The notes below the pieces were generated by a model. The model made no database searches and was not told the origin of the DNA. It worked only from the letters and a program-made list of their open reading frames with translations. A program made the position numbers and the translations under genes. From Prolixibacteraceae bacterium (GTDB lineage Bacteria > Bacteroidota > Bacteroidia > Bacteroidales > Prolixibacteraceae): 64,000 nt of DNA. Numbering within the stretch: position 1 is the stretch's first letter; the number at the start of each line of letters is the position of its first letter. The stretch is from NCBI GenBank assembly GCA_003457135.1, contig DMSQ01000006.1, forward strand, positions 162,154-226,153, given 5' to 3'. Below, in pieces: positions 17,951 to 26,629 of this stretch.

Positions 17951-19885
17951 TTAATTGCAATACCGCTTGATAATGTTGTATGCATCCTGAATACCGAGTT
18001 CGCCTGCTTTGCTCAAATCCAGAGCGCCACCTTCAACATCGTCGAGGTAAATTTTCGTCAATCCGCGGTTGAAATAGGCCTCAGCAAAATCATTTTCAAT
18101 TTCAATGGCTTTGTTTAAATCATCCAGGGCTCCCTGATAATCATGCATTTTGCATTTGACATAAGCCTGATTAAAATATGCAAACGGAAATTTTGGGTTT
18201 TTTTCCAGACAAGTGGTCATATCTGATAAAATGTCGGCATAATCAATCACGGTTTCAACAACTGTTTCTGTTTTTTTATTGGCCTCATTTTTAATCGGAA
18301 CTTTGATTCGGTCGGATGTTTGTTTGACCTGTTCAATGGCATCTGTCATCTTCATGCGACAGTTGGCTCGGGCAAAATAGGCCAGCATGTTTGAATTATT
18401 CAATTCGAGAGCTTTGTTTAAATCCTTCATCGAGTTGGAATAGTCTTCAATAAGACAGTAAAAAATGCCTCTGTTCAAATAATTCAGACTTTCCCTGTTG
18501 TTGATTTTAATTTTTTCGTTAAAGAAAAGTATCTGATTGCTGAATACTTCTTTCAGATCACCTGCTGATTTATTAGAAATAGTAATTACCGGATTGTAAT
18601 TGTTGTAATTATTGATCGTTTCAAGTTCAGGATTATAATACTGCGGACGTTCAAAATCAGTGGAGTATTTATTGTACGACGAAAGCATAAAAACAGGCTG
18701 AAGGTCTATGACAATGTTTTTATCTTGAATTCGTCCATCAGTTGGTTCTTCTTTTTTTGCGGTCGGAACATTTTCTGAACTGGAAAGGGCTAACCGCAAT
18801 CTTCTACGCTCCCTCTCTTCTTTGGTCTCTTTTTTTGGCTCTTGGTTGGAGTCCTTATCAGGCTGATCTTTTGGTGTATTAGCGGCCTGATTGGGTGTGT
18901 TTGGTGGCGGATTTGAAGGTGGCGGATTTGGATTTTGCTGGGTTGATTGATTCGCTTTTTTCTTGGCCTGTGCCAACGAATTGTAATCAACATCCTGCGG
19001 ATTAAAGGCAAACTTGGGATCGAGCCGGGCAGCAAGGGCATAATCCTCATTATATCCGGGCAATTTAAGCATTTCCTTCGCAATTCCCCTGTTCATATAA
19101 GCATTGGCCAGAGTCGGATCAATTTGGAGGGCCATGTTGTAATCGGCAATAGCGCCTTTAAAATCCTCCAGTTTTTGTTTAACGATCCCTCTGTTGTTGA
19201 AGGCATAGGCATTACCCGGATCGAGTTTGATGCATTGGTCAAAATCGCGTAAAGCCGAGGCATAATCATTTAATTCAAAACGGGCCGATCCTCTCAGTAG
19301 ATACGCGCTCGCAAAGTGAGGCCTGATCATAATGGCCTGGTTCAGATCCTTAATGGCCCCCCGGATATCGTTCTTCATCAGGCGGGCATTACTTCGGTTA
19401 ATGTAACTGTTTGTGAATTTCGGATTTATTTCGAGCGCCTTGTCATAATCAGCAATTGCGCCGTCAATATCTTTGGTTGATATTTTTGCGATACCACGAT
19501 TGTTGTAAATAATTGCATTATTGGGATCAAGTTCAATGGCCCGGTTATAATCTTCGATGGCTTTCTTGTAATCATTGATTTGAAGATAGGCCAGTCCGCG
19601 ATGCATGAATGCGTCCGGATAAAATGGTTTAATCTCGATGGCAGTATTGTAATCCTGAATAGCTCCCCGAAAATCTTCAAGCTGATGCTTGGCAACTCCC
19701 CTGAAATAATATGGTTCAGGCAAATGTGGTTTAAAACGGATGACTATATTGAAGTTTTCGATGGCGCCGACATAATTGCCAATCTGGATGCGCGTTTCGC
19801 CAACACGGATAAAATGGTCAATATTCAACTGACCAAAAAGTTGACTGGTCGTTAGAATTAAAAGGAAAAAAAAGATATTCTTCAT
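17951..19885 (-). CDS. Exported tetratricopeptide-repeat protein
   Basis: Protein of 644 residues with a signal peptide (MKNIFFFLLILTTSQLFGQ). The ATG at 19885 is chosen over an in-frame start eight codons upstream because it starts the signal directly. Eight or more TPR units fill residues 20-290 (repeats of the type AIEDYNRAIELDPNNAIIYNNRGIAK). A low-complexity linker rich in Asn, Pro, Gln and then Lys/Glu follows (about 300-375), then an unclassified segment, then three more TPRs at the C-terminus. It likely scaffolds an envelope complex; the partner is unknown. It diverges from the glycosylase gene. Confidence 0.9.
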   Translation of the reverse strand: MKNIFFFLLILTTSQLFGQLNIDHFIRVGETRIQIGNYVGAIENFNIVIRFKPHLPEPYYFRGVAKHQLEDFRGAIQDYNTAIEIKPFYPDAFMHRGLAYLQINDYKKAIEDYNRAIELDPNNAIIYNNRGIAKISTKDIDGAIADYDKALEINPKFTNSYINRSNARLMKNDIRGAIKDLNQAIMIRPHFASAYLLRGSARFELNDYASALRDFDQCIKLDPGNAYAFNNRGIVKQKLEDFKGAIADYNMALQIDPTLANAYMNRGIAKEMLKLPGYNEDYALAARLDPKFAFNPQDVDYNSLAQAKKKANQSTQQNPNPPPSNPPPNTPNQAANTPKDQPDKDSNQEPKKETKEERERRRLRLALSSSENVPTAKKEEPTDGRIQDKNIVIDLQPVFMLSSYNKYSTDFERPQYYNPELETINNYNNYNPVITISNKSAGDLKEVFSNQILFFNEKIKINNRESLNYLNRGIFYCLIEDYSNSMKDLNKALELNNSNMLAYFARANCRMKMTDAIEQVKQTSDRIKVPIKNEANKKTETVVETVIDYADILSDMTTCLEKNPKFPFAYFNQAYVKCKMHDYQGALDDLNKAIEIENDFAEAYFNRGLTKIYLDDVEGGALDLSKAGELGIQDAYNIIKRYCN

Positions 19886-19989
19886 GCCGGCGCAATTTAC
19901 AGAGAGCAAAAATAGTATTTTAGCCGGATTGCCTTATATTTAGCTTCTTTTTAATATTTTTTGAATCCTTAACAGTTATTACCCGGATT

Positions 19990-20547
19990 ATGGAAAACCG
20001 ATGTGAATGGGCTCAGAAGAATGAGCTGATGGCCAGATATCACGATGAAGAATGGGGCGTACCTTTACACGATGATATTAAGTTATTTGAATTCCTGATT
20101 TTGGAAGGTATGCAGGCCGGTTTAAGCTGGCAAACCATTTTAAACAGAAGAGAAGCGTTTCGGCAGGCATTTGATAATTTTAATCCTGTAATAGTAGCTG
20201 CTTATGACGATATGAAAGTTAATGAACTAATGCAAAATGCCGGAATAATCAGGAATAAGGCTAAAATATTGGCCTCCATTAATAATGCAAAAAGGTTTAT
20301 TGATGTTCAATTAGAGTATGGTAGTTTTGATAACTACATCTGGAAATTTGTAGATTATAAACCAATAATAAACAGCTTTAGTTTCTTGAAGGAATTACCT
20401 GCTAAAACATCATTATCGGATACTATTTCAGCAGACCTAAAAAAGAAGGGATTCAAATTTATAGGCTCCACAATTGTTTATGCCCATATACAGGCCACCG
20501 GAATGGTGAATGATCATTTGGTACATTGCTTCAGGCATACTGATTAG
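19990..20547 (+). CDS. tag: DNA-3-methyladenine glycosylase I
   Basis: Base-excision repair enzyme of 185 residues removing 3-methyladenine from alkylated DNA. It shows the Tag signature: CEWAQKNELMARYHDEEWGVP near the N-terminus, FEFLILEGMQAGLSWQTIL, NAGIIRNKAKILASINNA, and at the end KGFKFIGSTIVYAHIQATG plus NDHLVHCFRH. The zinc-binding residues expected for the family (N-terminal Cys5 and His, C-terminal His and Cys) are present. It stands alone, diverging from the TPR gene and converging with the outer-membrane protein gene. Confidence 0.95.
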   Translation: MENRCEWAQKNELMARYHDEEWGVPLHDDIKLFEFLILEGMQAGLSWQTILNRREAFRQAFDNFNPVIVAAYDDMKVNELMQNAGIIRNKAKILASINNAKRFIDVQLEYGSFDNYIWKFVDYKPIINSFSFLKELPAKTSLSDTISADLKKKGFKFIGSTIVYAHIQATGMVNDHLVHCFRHTD

Positions 20548-20579
20548 CGGCATAACTTCATTTCCCGGTCAGGTTTTTA

Positions 20580-21302
20580 TCAGTTTTGGCCAGTTTTTTT
20601 GATATCCTCCCGTTGTCTCTTATTTAAAAAATAGCTGAAAGATAAAACCATTGTCGCGTCAAGGTCTATAATTTTGGAATTAGCATAGTGAAAATTCTCG
20701 GTGTTTATTGGTCTCTCAATAGTTTTTTGCCCCTTTGCCAGTAGATTGATTCTGAATTTGGAATTTACCGAATAAGAAACTCCAGCCGCACCTGAAAGAT
20801 AAAACAAATTTCTTCGTTCAATATCCTGATATAGTCCACCTCCGGGTGAAATAGCATCGTCATTACTTTTAGATAATCCAAATCCAAGTCCGGCTTCTAT
20901 TAACGGCAGTAACTTCCTTTTACCAAAATACTGTCTGATAAAAACACCATACAAAGCTGATCTGAATCTGTCTGTATTATGGTCATATTTTTTTAGTTTG
21001 TAAATATGCTTGTGATATTGGAAGTCAGTTCCGAAAACAAAATTCTTAAAAGCAACATAACCAATTCTTGGAGCAATCGAGTAGCTGAAATAATTTCGCG
21101 CCAAATAACTGTGAGTAACTCCGTCACTAAAATTTTTGGTGAAATTTTCTTTTGAACTGAATGAAAATCCGGTAGTTCCAATAAATGTGGGATTTCCTCC
21201 AGGATTGGTTCCGACTTCAATCAAATAGGAACCTTTGTTGATTTGAGCGATCAATTGCAACGAAATAATAAATGTCGAAATGAGTAAGGTAATTTTTTTC
21301 AT
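20580..21302 (-). CDS. Outer-membrane beta-barrel protein
   Basis: Protein of 240 residues with a signal peptide ending near LQLIAQ and a mature part of alternating strands (GSYLIEVGTNPGG, FSYSIAPRIGYVAF, FVFGTDFQYHKHIYK, LLPLIEAGLGFGLS, FYLSGAAGVSYSVNSKF, ATMVLSFSYFL). The repeated Gly/aromatic pattern fits a small eight-stranded OmpA/OmpW-like barrel, but a short charged tail follows the last strand. No closer family is recognised. It is monocistronic. Confidence 0.75.
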   Translation of the reverse strand: MKKITLLISTFIISLQLIAQINKGSYLIEVGTNPGGNPTFIGTTGFSFSSKENFTKNFSDGVTHSYLARNYFSYSIAPRIGYVAFKNFVFGTDFQYHKHIYKLKKYDHNTDRFRSALYGVFIRQYFGKRKLLPLIEAGLGFGLSKSNDDAISPGGGLYQDIERRNLFYLSGAAGVSYSVNSKFRINLLAKGQKTIERPINTENFHYANSKIIDLDATMVLSFSYFLNKRQREDIKKTGQN

Positions 21303-21697
21303 CTGTTTATAATTTGTTTTTTAATTGCCAGATGGAACTCGCCATTATAATCATCCTACAGTGTGTGAAGTTCTCTCTCATGGCTCGTTTCATGTTGTCA
21401 ATGTCTATGTGAGATGAACTATGTTTGGCTGCTATTTTTTGTTCAAACGAAACTATTCGTTTCACTTCGGAGATTTTGCGCACGAATGTACCTAAACCGT
21501 ACTGATTTATTAACAAAAAAAATAATCGTGGAGAGATTTAATTAGCCAACGGCTGAAGCTATTTGGATTCTGAAATTGAACATGGTAGTCTCCGGATATT
21601 CGAGTCAAAGCCTAACCGGGTATATGCACCAGATCTGTTACCTCTGCGCGTATTATCCTTATCGTTCGCCTTGCCAAAAGACTGATAGGCCTATCAT
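21303..21697. other. Gene-poor stretch left of the serine-hydrolase relic
   Basis: No convincing gene is seen. A 69-codon reading frame on the minus strand (21307-21516) lacks any recognisable feature. The stretch may contain decayed sequence belonging to the adjacent relic. Confidence 0.4.
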
Positions 21698-22222
21698 TTA
21701 TTCACCTAAATGATAGGTGTCGCCTTTCATTATAAAGTAAGCCCGCATTACCAAAGTTCTCCACATTGCTGGATTTTTATGCAGCCACCACTGGTAACCA
21801 TAACCATCTCCCACTCCAAATTCGGTGGGGTAAATCCAGGACTGTGTTGATTCTTCCATCCACTGCTTACTGATTTTGGCTGTACCATTCCATTCTCCCT
21901 TGTTTAAACAAAGCTGCCCAATTTTTGCCAGATCACGTGGAGCCAGGAAAAGATTACCAGAGGCAAAAACGTGTTTTCCTCTGATCGCTTTCCATTCAAA
22001 GCTATTAATACCCAAAGGAGCAAAAAGATTTGTCATGGCAAATTGCCGGAGATTTTATCCCGTTGTTCTCCTGATCATTTCTCCGAGTTTATTGGTTCCT
22101 CCGCTATTGTAATGAAACTTCTTACCGGGAGTTGCTTCGAGCGGCAGGTTGAGAATGTAATAAATTGGGTCATCTACTCTGACAGAATCAGATACATCCA
22201 GCCAATGATTTTAAAATCTTTT
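21698..22222 (-). pseudogene. Decayed serine hydrolase (class C beta-lactamase/PBP-like), C-terminal part
   Basis: The minus strand encodes residues typical of the beta-lactamase-related hydrolases: PGKKFHYNSGGTNKLGEMI, then an in-frame TAA, then FAMTNLFAPLGI, LAPRDLAKIGQLCLNKGEW and GYGYQWW. The HYNSG element corresponds to the family's YxN-type catalytic motif. The SxxK nucleophile region is missing, the frame is broken by at least two TAA stops (near 22220 and 22063), and the C-terminal residues after GYQWWLHK no longer resemble the family. The gene is clearly non-functional. From the last stop a 112-codon open frame persists by chance. Confidence 0.75.
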
Positions 22223-22497
22223 CCAGTTTTTAAAAATAACAAATAAATTAGACCGAATAACTAAACACCTACTGCCGGGAGATTCATTAATAACTGCATC
22301 ACAATGAATTGTGAAACTTGAACATGAACTAATTGTGATGAATATAATTCAATCATGTGAAATATTACAGGCCAATTATGATTTCTCTGCCAGATAATAT
22401 TGGAAAACTTTAATGGGTTAACTACTGAAGTTGAAGGTTGGCACAAAAAGGAAATGCCGGAAAAATCCGGCACTCCCACTTACTTGTGAATTTAAAA
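22223..22497. other. Non-coding gap with rhodanese-operon terminator
   Basis: Apart from the terminator hairpin at 22446-22472, I see no gene; short open frames here lack any family resemblance. The right part may be eroded sequence from the hydrolase relic. Confidence 0.4.
22446..22472 (-). terminator. Terminator of the porin/rhodanese operon
   Basis: On the minus strand a 7-bp stem TGCCGGA/TCCGGCA with a four-base loop (22455-22472) is followed by a T-rich run (22446-22454), 26 bases after the sulfurtransferase stop codon. Confidence 0.8.
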
Positions 22498-23349
22498 CTA
22501 CCTGACGATCTGATTTTCAGGGACTGTAGCCCAGTCGGCATAAGAGCCGACATAGCAATGTGCATTCCGGAAACCGGCAATTTCTTTTAATGCGATGTAG
22601 ATAACCGCTGCTTTAATGCCTGAATTGCAGTAAACGATGGTTGGTTTTTCGGGAGTAGCTCCAAATTTTGCCGCAGCGGCAATAATTTCGTCTTTTGATT
22701 TGTAGGCTCCGGTAGTTGTCAGCACCTCCTTGAAGTTCATCCATACTGCTCCGGGGATATGTCCTTTGCTTTTCTTTGCGGCATCGGCGCCTTCAAATTC
22801 GTCCTTCTCACGGCCATCGAGCAATAGAGTTCCTTCGGCCAAATTTTGAACATCGGCCATGGTGTAAGCTTTATAAGCGCTTTCGGTAACTGCAAAAGTA
22901 GTAGCTTTCGCTGTTGAAGGAGTTGCTGTAAGCGGAATCCGGGCTGCTGCAAACTGATCCATATTGAAATGTAAAATGGATACATCGGTTGCGCCAACCG
23001 ATTTCAGTATCCACCAAACGCGACTGTTGTAACGGTTCGACCCTTCGTCGTACAGCACAATTTTAGCGGTGTTCGAAACCCCTTTTTTGCCAAAAATAGC
23101 AGCCAGTTCTTCGTCGGGTTTAATCTGGCCTTCAACATCCCCAGGTTTGTAGAGCTCTTTGTGTGGCAAATTGATGGCTCCCTGAATGTGCTGTTTGCTG
23201 TAAATATCGGCGCCGTTTACATCAATCACCACCATATTCTTATTGACTTTCAGTTCGGCGGCGAAGTCTTTGGCCGAAATTAGCGGACCTTGTGCAAATG
23301 ACTGAAATGCAGCCAGTATCAGGATTATAACGAATAATTTCTTTAACAT
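22498..23349 (-). CDS. Periplasmic two-domain rhodanese (sulfurtransferase)
   Basis: Exported sulfurtransferase of 283 residues with a signal peptide ending at SFAQ. It consists of two rhodanese domains (about 25-140 and 155-283). The N-terminal domain has lost the catalytic cysteine (VLYDEGSNRYNSRV at the loop), as usual for tandem rhodaneses. The C-terminal domain keeps the active-site Cys241 in VYCNSGIKA and the CH2A-like LLDGREKDEFEG. It would transfer sulfane sulfur between thiosulfate or persulfides and acceptor thiols in the periplasm. It follows the porin gene by 11 bases and ends at a strong terminator; a second secreted rhodanese begins the cluster. Confidence 0.9.
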   Translation of the reverse strand: MLKKLFVIILILAAFQSFAQGPLISAKDFAAELKVNKNMVVIDVNGADIYSKQHIQGAINLPHKELYKPGDVEGQIKPDEELAAIFGKKGVSNTAKIVLYDEGSNRYNSRVWWILKSVGATDVSILHFNMDQFAAARIPLTATPSTAKATTFAVTESAYKAYTMADVQNLAEGTLLLDGREKDEFEGADAAKKSKGHIPGAVWMNFKEVLTTTGAYKSKDEIIAAAAKFGATPEKPTIVYCNSGIKAAVIYIALKEIAGFRNAHCYVGSYADWATVPENQIVR

Positions 23350-23360
23350 GAGTTCACCAT

Positions 23361-24497
23361 TTATTTGAGTTTGAATTGTAATTGAAGAACAAGCATGTCG
23401 TTCTTAATTTCGTTGTAATGGGTAAAGTCGGTTGCCGAACTGGCTTCGGTGTTGTACAGGTAGTTCAGTTGAACCCGTGTCCAGTCGTTCATGTAATAAT
23501 TGAAACCGAAAATCCAGGTGTCTTTTTTGTATTCTTTGGAGTCGGTGTTATTGAGGTCCATATTGGGATCGTAGCTCTGAATTTTAACTACAGGTTCAAT
23601 TTTCCATGGAGTTTGGATCATCAGTTGTGAATAGAAACCATTCCGTTTGAATGATCCCTGAACCACTTCAGGTGTAGCCCCGCATCCACCGCCAACCATT
23701 TTCGATCCATCGTCTTTGGCGAAAATGTATTCTGACTGTGAAATGAATCCGAACTGGCCAAATGATTTTTTGAGCTGAAGATCGGCTCCCCAACGGGTCA
23801 GTTCGTCGGCTTTAGTTACTGTGGGGTCGGGATTTTTCTGTTTGCCATGATGGTAACTTCCTCCAACCTGAAAGAAATTGCACGGAGCAAAAACCACGCG
23901 GCCGATAATATCTTTCGATTTGTTGTTGTCGGATGCGTTCAGTCCTGTGCCATTGGTTATAGCCAATGAATAGCTCAGAACATTGGGTTTTTCGATACCG
24001 AAGAGTTGTAGCGAATCGGTGCCTCCGCTCAGCATGATTCCCTGATCGCGGAAAGGAAAAGCCAGTTCGTTGACCACTAACGAACGGTCAACGGTAAACA
24101 GCGATTGACAAGGAGTTGACAATTCGAGCCCAAAAGGAGATTTAAACTGACCGGCAGAAACTTTCAGGTATTGGCCGGCAGCTTTCCATGTTAAAAAGGC
24201 ATCAAGAAGATAAGGTCCGCCGAAAGCAGGACTTAATTCGGTCATGACATAGTAGGTGAAATTGTATGGTATTGTTCCGGTTACACCTATTCGTGCCCTG
24301 CGAAAAGCAAAAGAGTTTGTTGTCAGGTCATTTCCCGACGCATCAGCGCCAAGGAAGGTCGTACTATTTTCGGCTTGCACATAGCCAATAACCTGTGGCC
24401 CGGTTGATGTGCCCGATGGTTCCATGCAGCCTTGAGAAAAGGCTGACGAACTTGCCAGTGCTATGAAAGTAAAAGTGGCAAATAAGATTTTCTTCAT
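23361..24497 (-). CDS. Porin of the phosphate-selective O/P type
   Basis: Outer-membrane porin of 378 residues. A signal peptide ends at SSAFSQ. The mature chain contains FAFRRARIGVTGTIPYNFTYYVMTELSP and FLTWKAAGQYLKVSAGQFKSPFGLE in successive strands, the hallmark of the OprO/OprP-like family, and ends with MLVLQLQFKLK. It lies between two secreted rhodanese genes, with a hairpin between it and the upstream one. Selectivity for an oxyanion is the family trend; import of thiosulfate or a related anion for the rhodaneses is an inference from context. Confidence 0.88.
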   Translation of the reverse strand: MKKILFATFTFIALASSSAFSQGCMEPSGTSTGPQVIGYVQAENSTTFLGADASGNDLTTNSFAFRRARIGVTGTIPYNFTYYVMTELSPAFGGPYLLDAFLTWKAAGQYLKVSAGQFKSPFGLELSTPCQSLFTVDRSLVVNELAFPFRDQGIMLSGGTDSLQLFGIEKPNVLSYSLAITNGTGLNASDNNKSKDIIGRVVFAPCNFFQVGGSYHHGKQKNPDPTVTKADELTRWGADLQLKKSFGQFGFISQSEYIFAKDDGSKMVGGGCGATPEVVQGSFKRNGFYSQLMIQTPWKIEPVVKIQSYDPNMDLNNTDSKEYKKDTWIFGFNYYMNDWTRVQLNYLYNTEASSATDFTHYNEIKNDMLVLQLQFKLK

Positions 24498-24561
24498 GTA
24501 TTTATTTTCTGAAGTTGATAATATGTGAAAAGGAGAAAAATGAATATGCCATTTTCAAAGT

Positions 24562-24590
24562 GAAATTGCCTTCATTTAGAAGGCAATTTC
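24562..24590 (-). terminator. Strong hairpin between rhodanese lipoprotein and porin genes
   Basis: Perfect 11-bp inverted repeat gaaattgcctt/aaggcaatttc (24562-24572 and 24580-24590) with a 7-base loop. On the minus strand it is followed only by a short T/A-rich segment, so it may act as a partial terminator or mRNA-stability element that sets different levels of the flanking genes. Confidence 0.5.
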
Positions 24591-24611
24591 GTTCTGAATG
24601 GATTAAAAAAA

Positions 24612-25637
24612 TTACTGATTGGTTACAGTCCAGGTTTTTGGCCCTTTGTAAATAGTTTTTCCTGCTGTTTTCAGGGTTGAATAAATCATTCGGTTGGCAC
24701 CATAGCCAATACCTTTTGTTTTATACCCCAGTACATTCAGCCAGAATGTAGCTACACTTGATGTTTGGCCAGTCCAGCAATAAACCAACATTTCTTTCGA
24801 TGGATCGAATGCTTTGTTTAAATCGCCAGCCAATGATATTACTGGCACATTGTATGCTCCTGAAAAATGCCCTAACGTGGTGTAGTCGGCAGCAGACCAG
24901 TAATTTACAATGCTGTAAGTAGCAGGTGAAGCCAAAACTGCAGAACCATCGGCGGTTGAAAATCCTGCGTTAAGTACAGCCTGTACACGTTCTTTAAGGA
25001 TAGCCGCTCCATCAGTTGATGTTGAGGTGAAATTTGGTTCGGCAAACGAACCCGTTGCCGGAGCAGCAGTGGTAACCCAGTTGGCAGATCCGACAGCCAG
25101 GTCGCCGTTAGCAGGAGTAACAAAACCTGAGTTGCTTACCCATGGTCCCTGGTATGTTGCATTCCAGCCAGCCATACCCCATTTCAATACCTGTGCGTTT
25201 TTCCATCCCAGTAAACGCAATGCCATCACAGCTTGTCCTGCAGTTTGACCAGTAAAACAAACTACGAGAATTTTCGCATCTTTGGCCAATCCAAGTGTTT
25301 CGGTTGTGGTGATTACATCTTTTAATATTACATTTTTGGCATTTTTGATGTGGTTGGCAGTAAAATCGGCAGTTGGGCGAATGTCATAAACCGTATATCC
25401 GGGAATACTACTGGTTGCATCGTCAACGATTCCGGGAGGAGTATTTGTTGCGCCAAACGGATCAACTACCCAACCAGATAATAAGGCTGGTAAATCAAGG
25501 TTGTTGGCCACCATGTACGATTTCAGGGCAACGAATGCATTGTCCGGGGTTGGCGGCGGATCTTCCTTGCACGAATGAAGTAAGGAAACAAGGACAAGCA
25601 TTGCCAGAAGGGCCGCTGATTGAATAAATTTTTTCAT
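24612..25637 (-). CDS. Lipoprotein with two rhodanese domains, both with catalytic Cys
   Basis: Membrane-anchored sulfurtransferase of 341 residues. The lipobox (LLHSC, Cys23) is followed by an acidic/proline linker and two rhodanese domains. Each keeps its active-site loop: CFTGQTAG with Cys127 and CWTGQTSS with Cys287, an unusual pair because tandem rhodaneses normally keep only the C-terminal cysteine. Domain starts show YDIRPTADFTANHIKNA and NYWSAADYTTLGHFSGA. It is first in a cluster with the porin and another rhodanese and diverges from a Crp/Fnr regulator gene 232 bases away, its likely controller. Confidence 0.88.
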   Translation of the reverse strand: MKKFIQSAALLAMLVLVSLLHSCKEDPPPTPDNAFVALKSYMVANNLDLPALLSGWVVDPFGATNTPPGIVDDATSSIPGYTVYDIRPTADFTANHIKNAKNVILKDVITTTETLGLAKDAKILVVCFTGQTAGQAVMALRLLGWKNAQVLKWGMAGWNATYQGPWVSNSGFVTPANGDLAVGSANWVTTAAPATGSFAEPNFTSTSTDGAAILKERVQAVLNAGFSTADGSAVLASPATYSIVNYWSAADYTTLGHFSGAYNVPVISLAGDLNKAFDPSKEMLVYCWTGQTSSVATFWLNVLGYKTKGIGYGANRMIYSTLKTAGKTIYKGPKTWTVTNQ

Positions 25638-25696
25638 AATAGGTTGAATTTGTGTTTTTTTAATGTATTTGTCTTTTAACTTTCATAAGAATGTTT

Positions 25697-25704
25697 CAAA
25701 GATA
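25697..25704 (-). promoter_or_regulatory. -7 box of the rhodanese/porin cluster
   Basis: On the minus strand TATCTTTG matches TAnnTTTG, about 60 bases before the start at 25637. A TTTC lies 19 bases further upstream at the -33 position. Confidence 0.6.
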
Positions 25705-25807
25705 AATTGAACTTAATCCTGTTGAAAGTCATGCACAAAGCTATGGCGGCTTATCTGATATTTTTAGCAGCAGGACTTGATTTTCATTGGGATAAAAGCT
25801 AATTTTG

Positions 25808-25824
25808 GTCAGGAAAAAACTGAC
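25808..25824. promoter_or_regulatory. Dyad GTCAG-N7-CTGAC in the divergent rhodanese/crp region
   Basis: A perfect 5-bp dyad with a 7-base A-rich centre lies 11 bases upstream of the regulator gene's -7 box. Position and symmetry suit an operator for the adjacent Crp/Fnr protein, but the half-site is short and I found no second copy in the window. Confidence 0.35.
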
Positions 25825-25834
25825 TTTATACAGT

Positions 25835-25842
25835 TATTTTTG
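25835..25842 (+). promoter_or_regulatory. -7 box of the Crp/Fnr gene
   Basis: TATTTTTG matches TAnnTTTG, 28 bases before the ATG at 25870. No clear -33 TTTG is present at normal spacing, which suits an activator-dependent promoter. Confidence 0.5.
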
Positions 25843-25869
25843 TGATGAATTAAATACTTGAAATAGGAT

Positions 25870-26574
25870 ATGAACCAAATCATTGAACCTAAAGGCATAA
25901 GCCATTGCTCCGTTTTTGATACCGAACAAAGCTGGTACAACCTGTTAACCGAAGATGAGAAATTGCTGATTGACGAGAATTCTGTAACCCTGGTATTCAA
26001 AAAAGGGGAAACTGTATGCAAACGTGGCGCTTTTGCTTCGCATATCTACTTTCTTGAAGAAGGTTTAGTTAAGGTTTATCTTGAAGAGAGGAATAAAAAT
26101 TTAATTCTTATGCTTTCCACCAAAAACAATCTGTTGGGACTGGCAGCCATTTATGATGGTAATAATAAGTTGCCATACACTATTACAACCTATACCAATT
26201 CGACGGTCAGAATGATTGATATTCAAATTTTCAGGCAACTGTTGAAACAGAATTCAGAGTTCTCCTTTCACATCATCAATCTCCTGAACGAAAAAACCGC
26301 ACAAATCTATGGTCGTTTCTTCTCACTGACACAGAAGCAATTGCATGGACGACTGGCCGATATCCTGCTTTGTTTGGCGAACCGGATTTTTAAGAGCAAC
26401 ACTTTTGAATTGCCACTGTCGCGCTCTGATATGGGCGATCTGACCGGCATGTCAACCGAAAGCGTTATCCGGATGATGAAAGAATTCAAGGACGACGGCC
26501 TGATTGAAATGCATTGCAAAAGCATCGAATTGATAGACATTGCCCGTTTGGAACGGATCAGCGAATTTGGGTAA
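25870..26574 (+). CDS. Crp/Fnr-family transcriptional regulator
   Basis: Regulator of 234 residues. A cyclic-nucleotide-binding-like beta-roll covers about 35-150 (FKKGETVCKRGAFASHIYFL, EEGLVKVYLE, LLGLAAIYDG), followed by the long dimer helix and a winged helix (LSRSDMGDLTGMSTESVIRMMKEFKDDG split across the HTH). It lacks the N-terminal four-cysteine cluster of E. coli Fnr; cysteines at SHCSVF and VCKRG could sense redox state. It shares the unusual GAFAS motif with the paralogue at 55649. It diverges from the rhodanese/porin cluster and is followed 55 bases later by a methyltransferase gene. Confidence 0.92.
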   Translation: MNQIIEPKGISHCSVFDTEQSWYNLLTEDEKLLIDENSVTLVFKKGETVCKRGAFASHIYFLEEGLVKVYLEERNKNLILMLSTKNNLLGLAAIYDGNNKLPYTITTYTNSTVRMIDIQIFRQLLKQNSEFSFHIINLLNEKTAQIYGRFFSLTQKQLHGRLADILLCLANRIFKSNTFELPLSRSDMGDLTGMSTESVIRMMKEFKDDGLIEMHCKSIELIDIARLERISEFG

Positions 26575-26629
26575 TCCTAAATAACTTATTTATTTTTTTT
26601 CGAGTAAAAGATTCTTAATAAACAGATCA

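Noticed and set aside
21307..21516. Open frame of 69 codons on the minus strand
   Set aside because: No signal, domain or compositional support, and no promoter box; it lies beside a decayed gene.
22261..22479. 72-codon frame overlapping the rhodanese-operon terminator
   Set aside because: It runs through the terminator hairpin and resembles no protein family.
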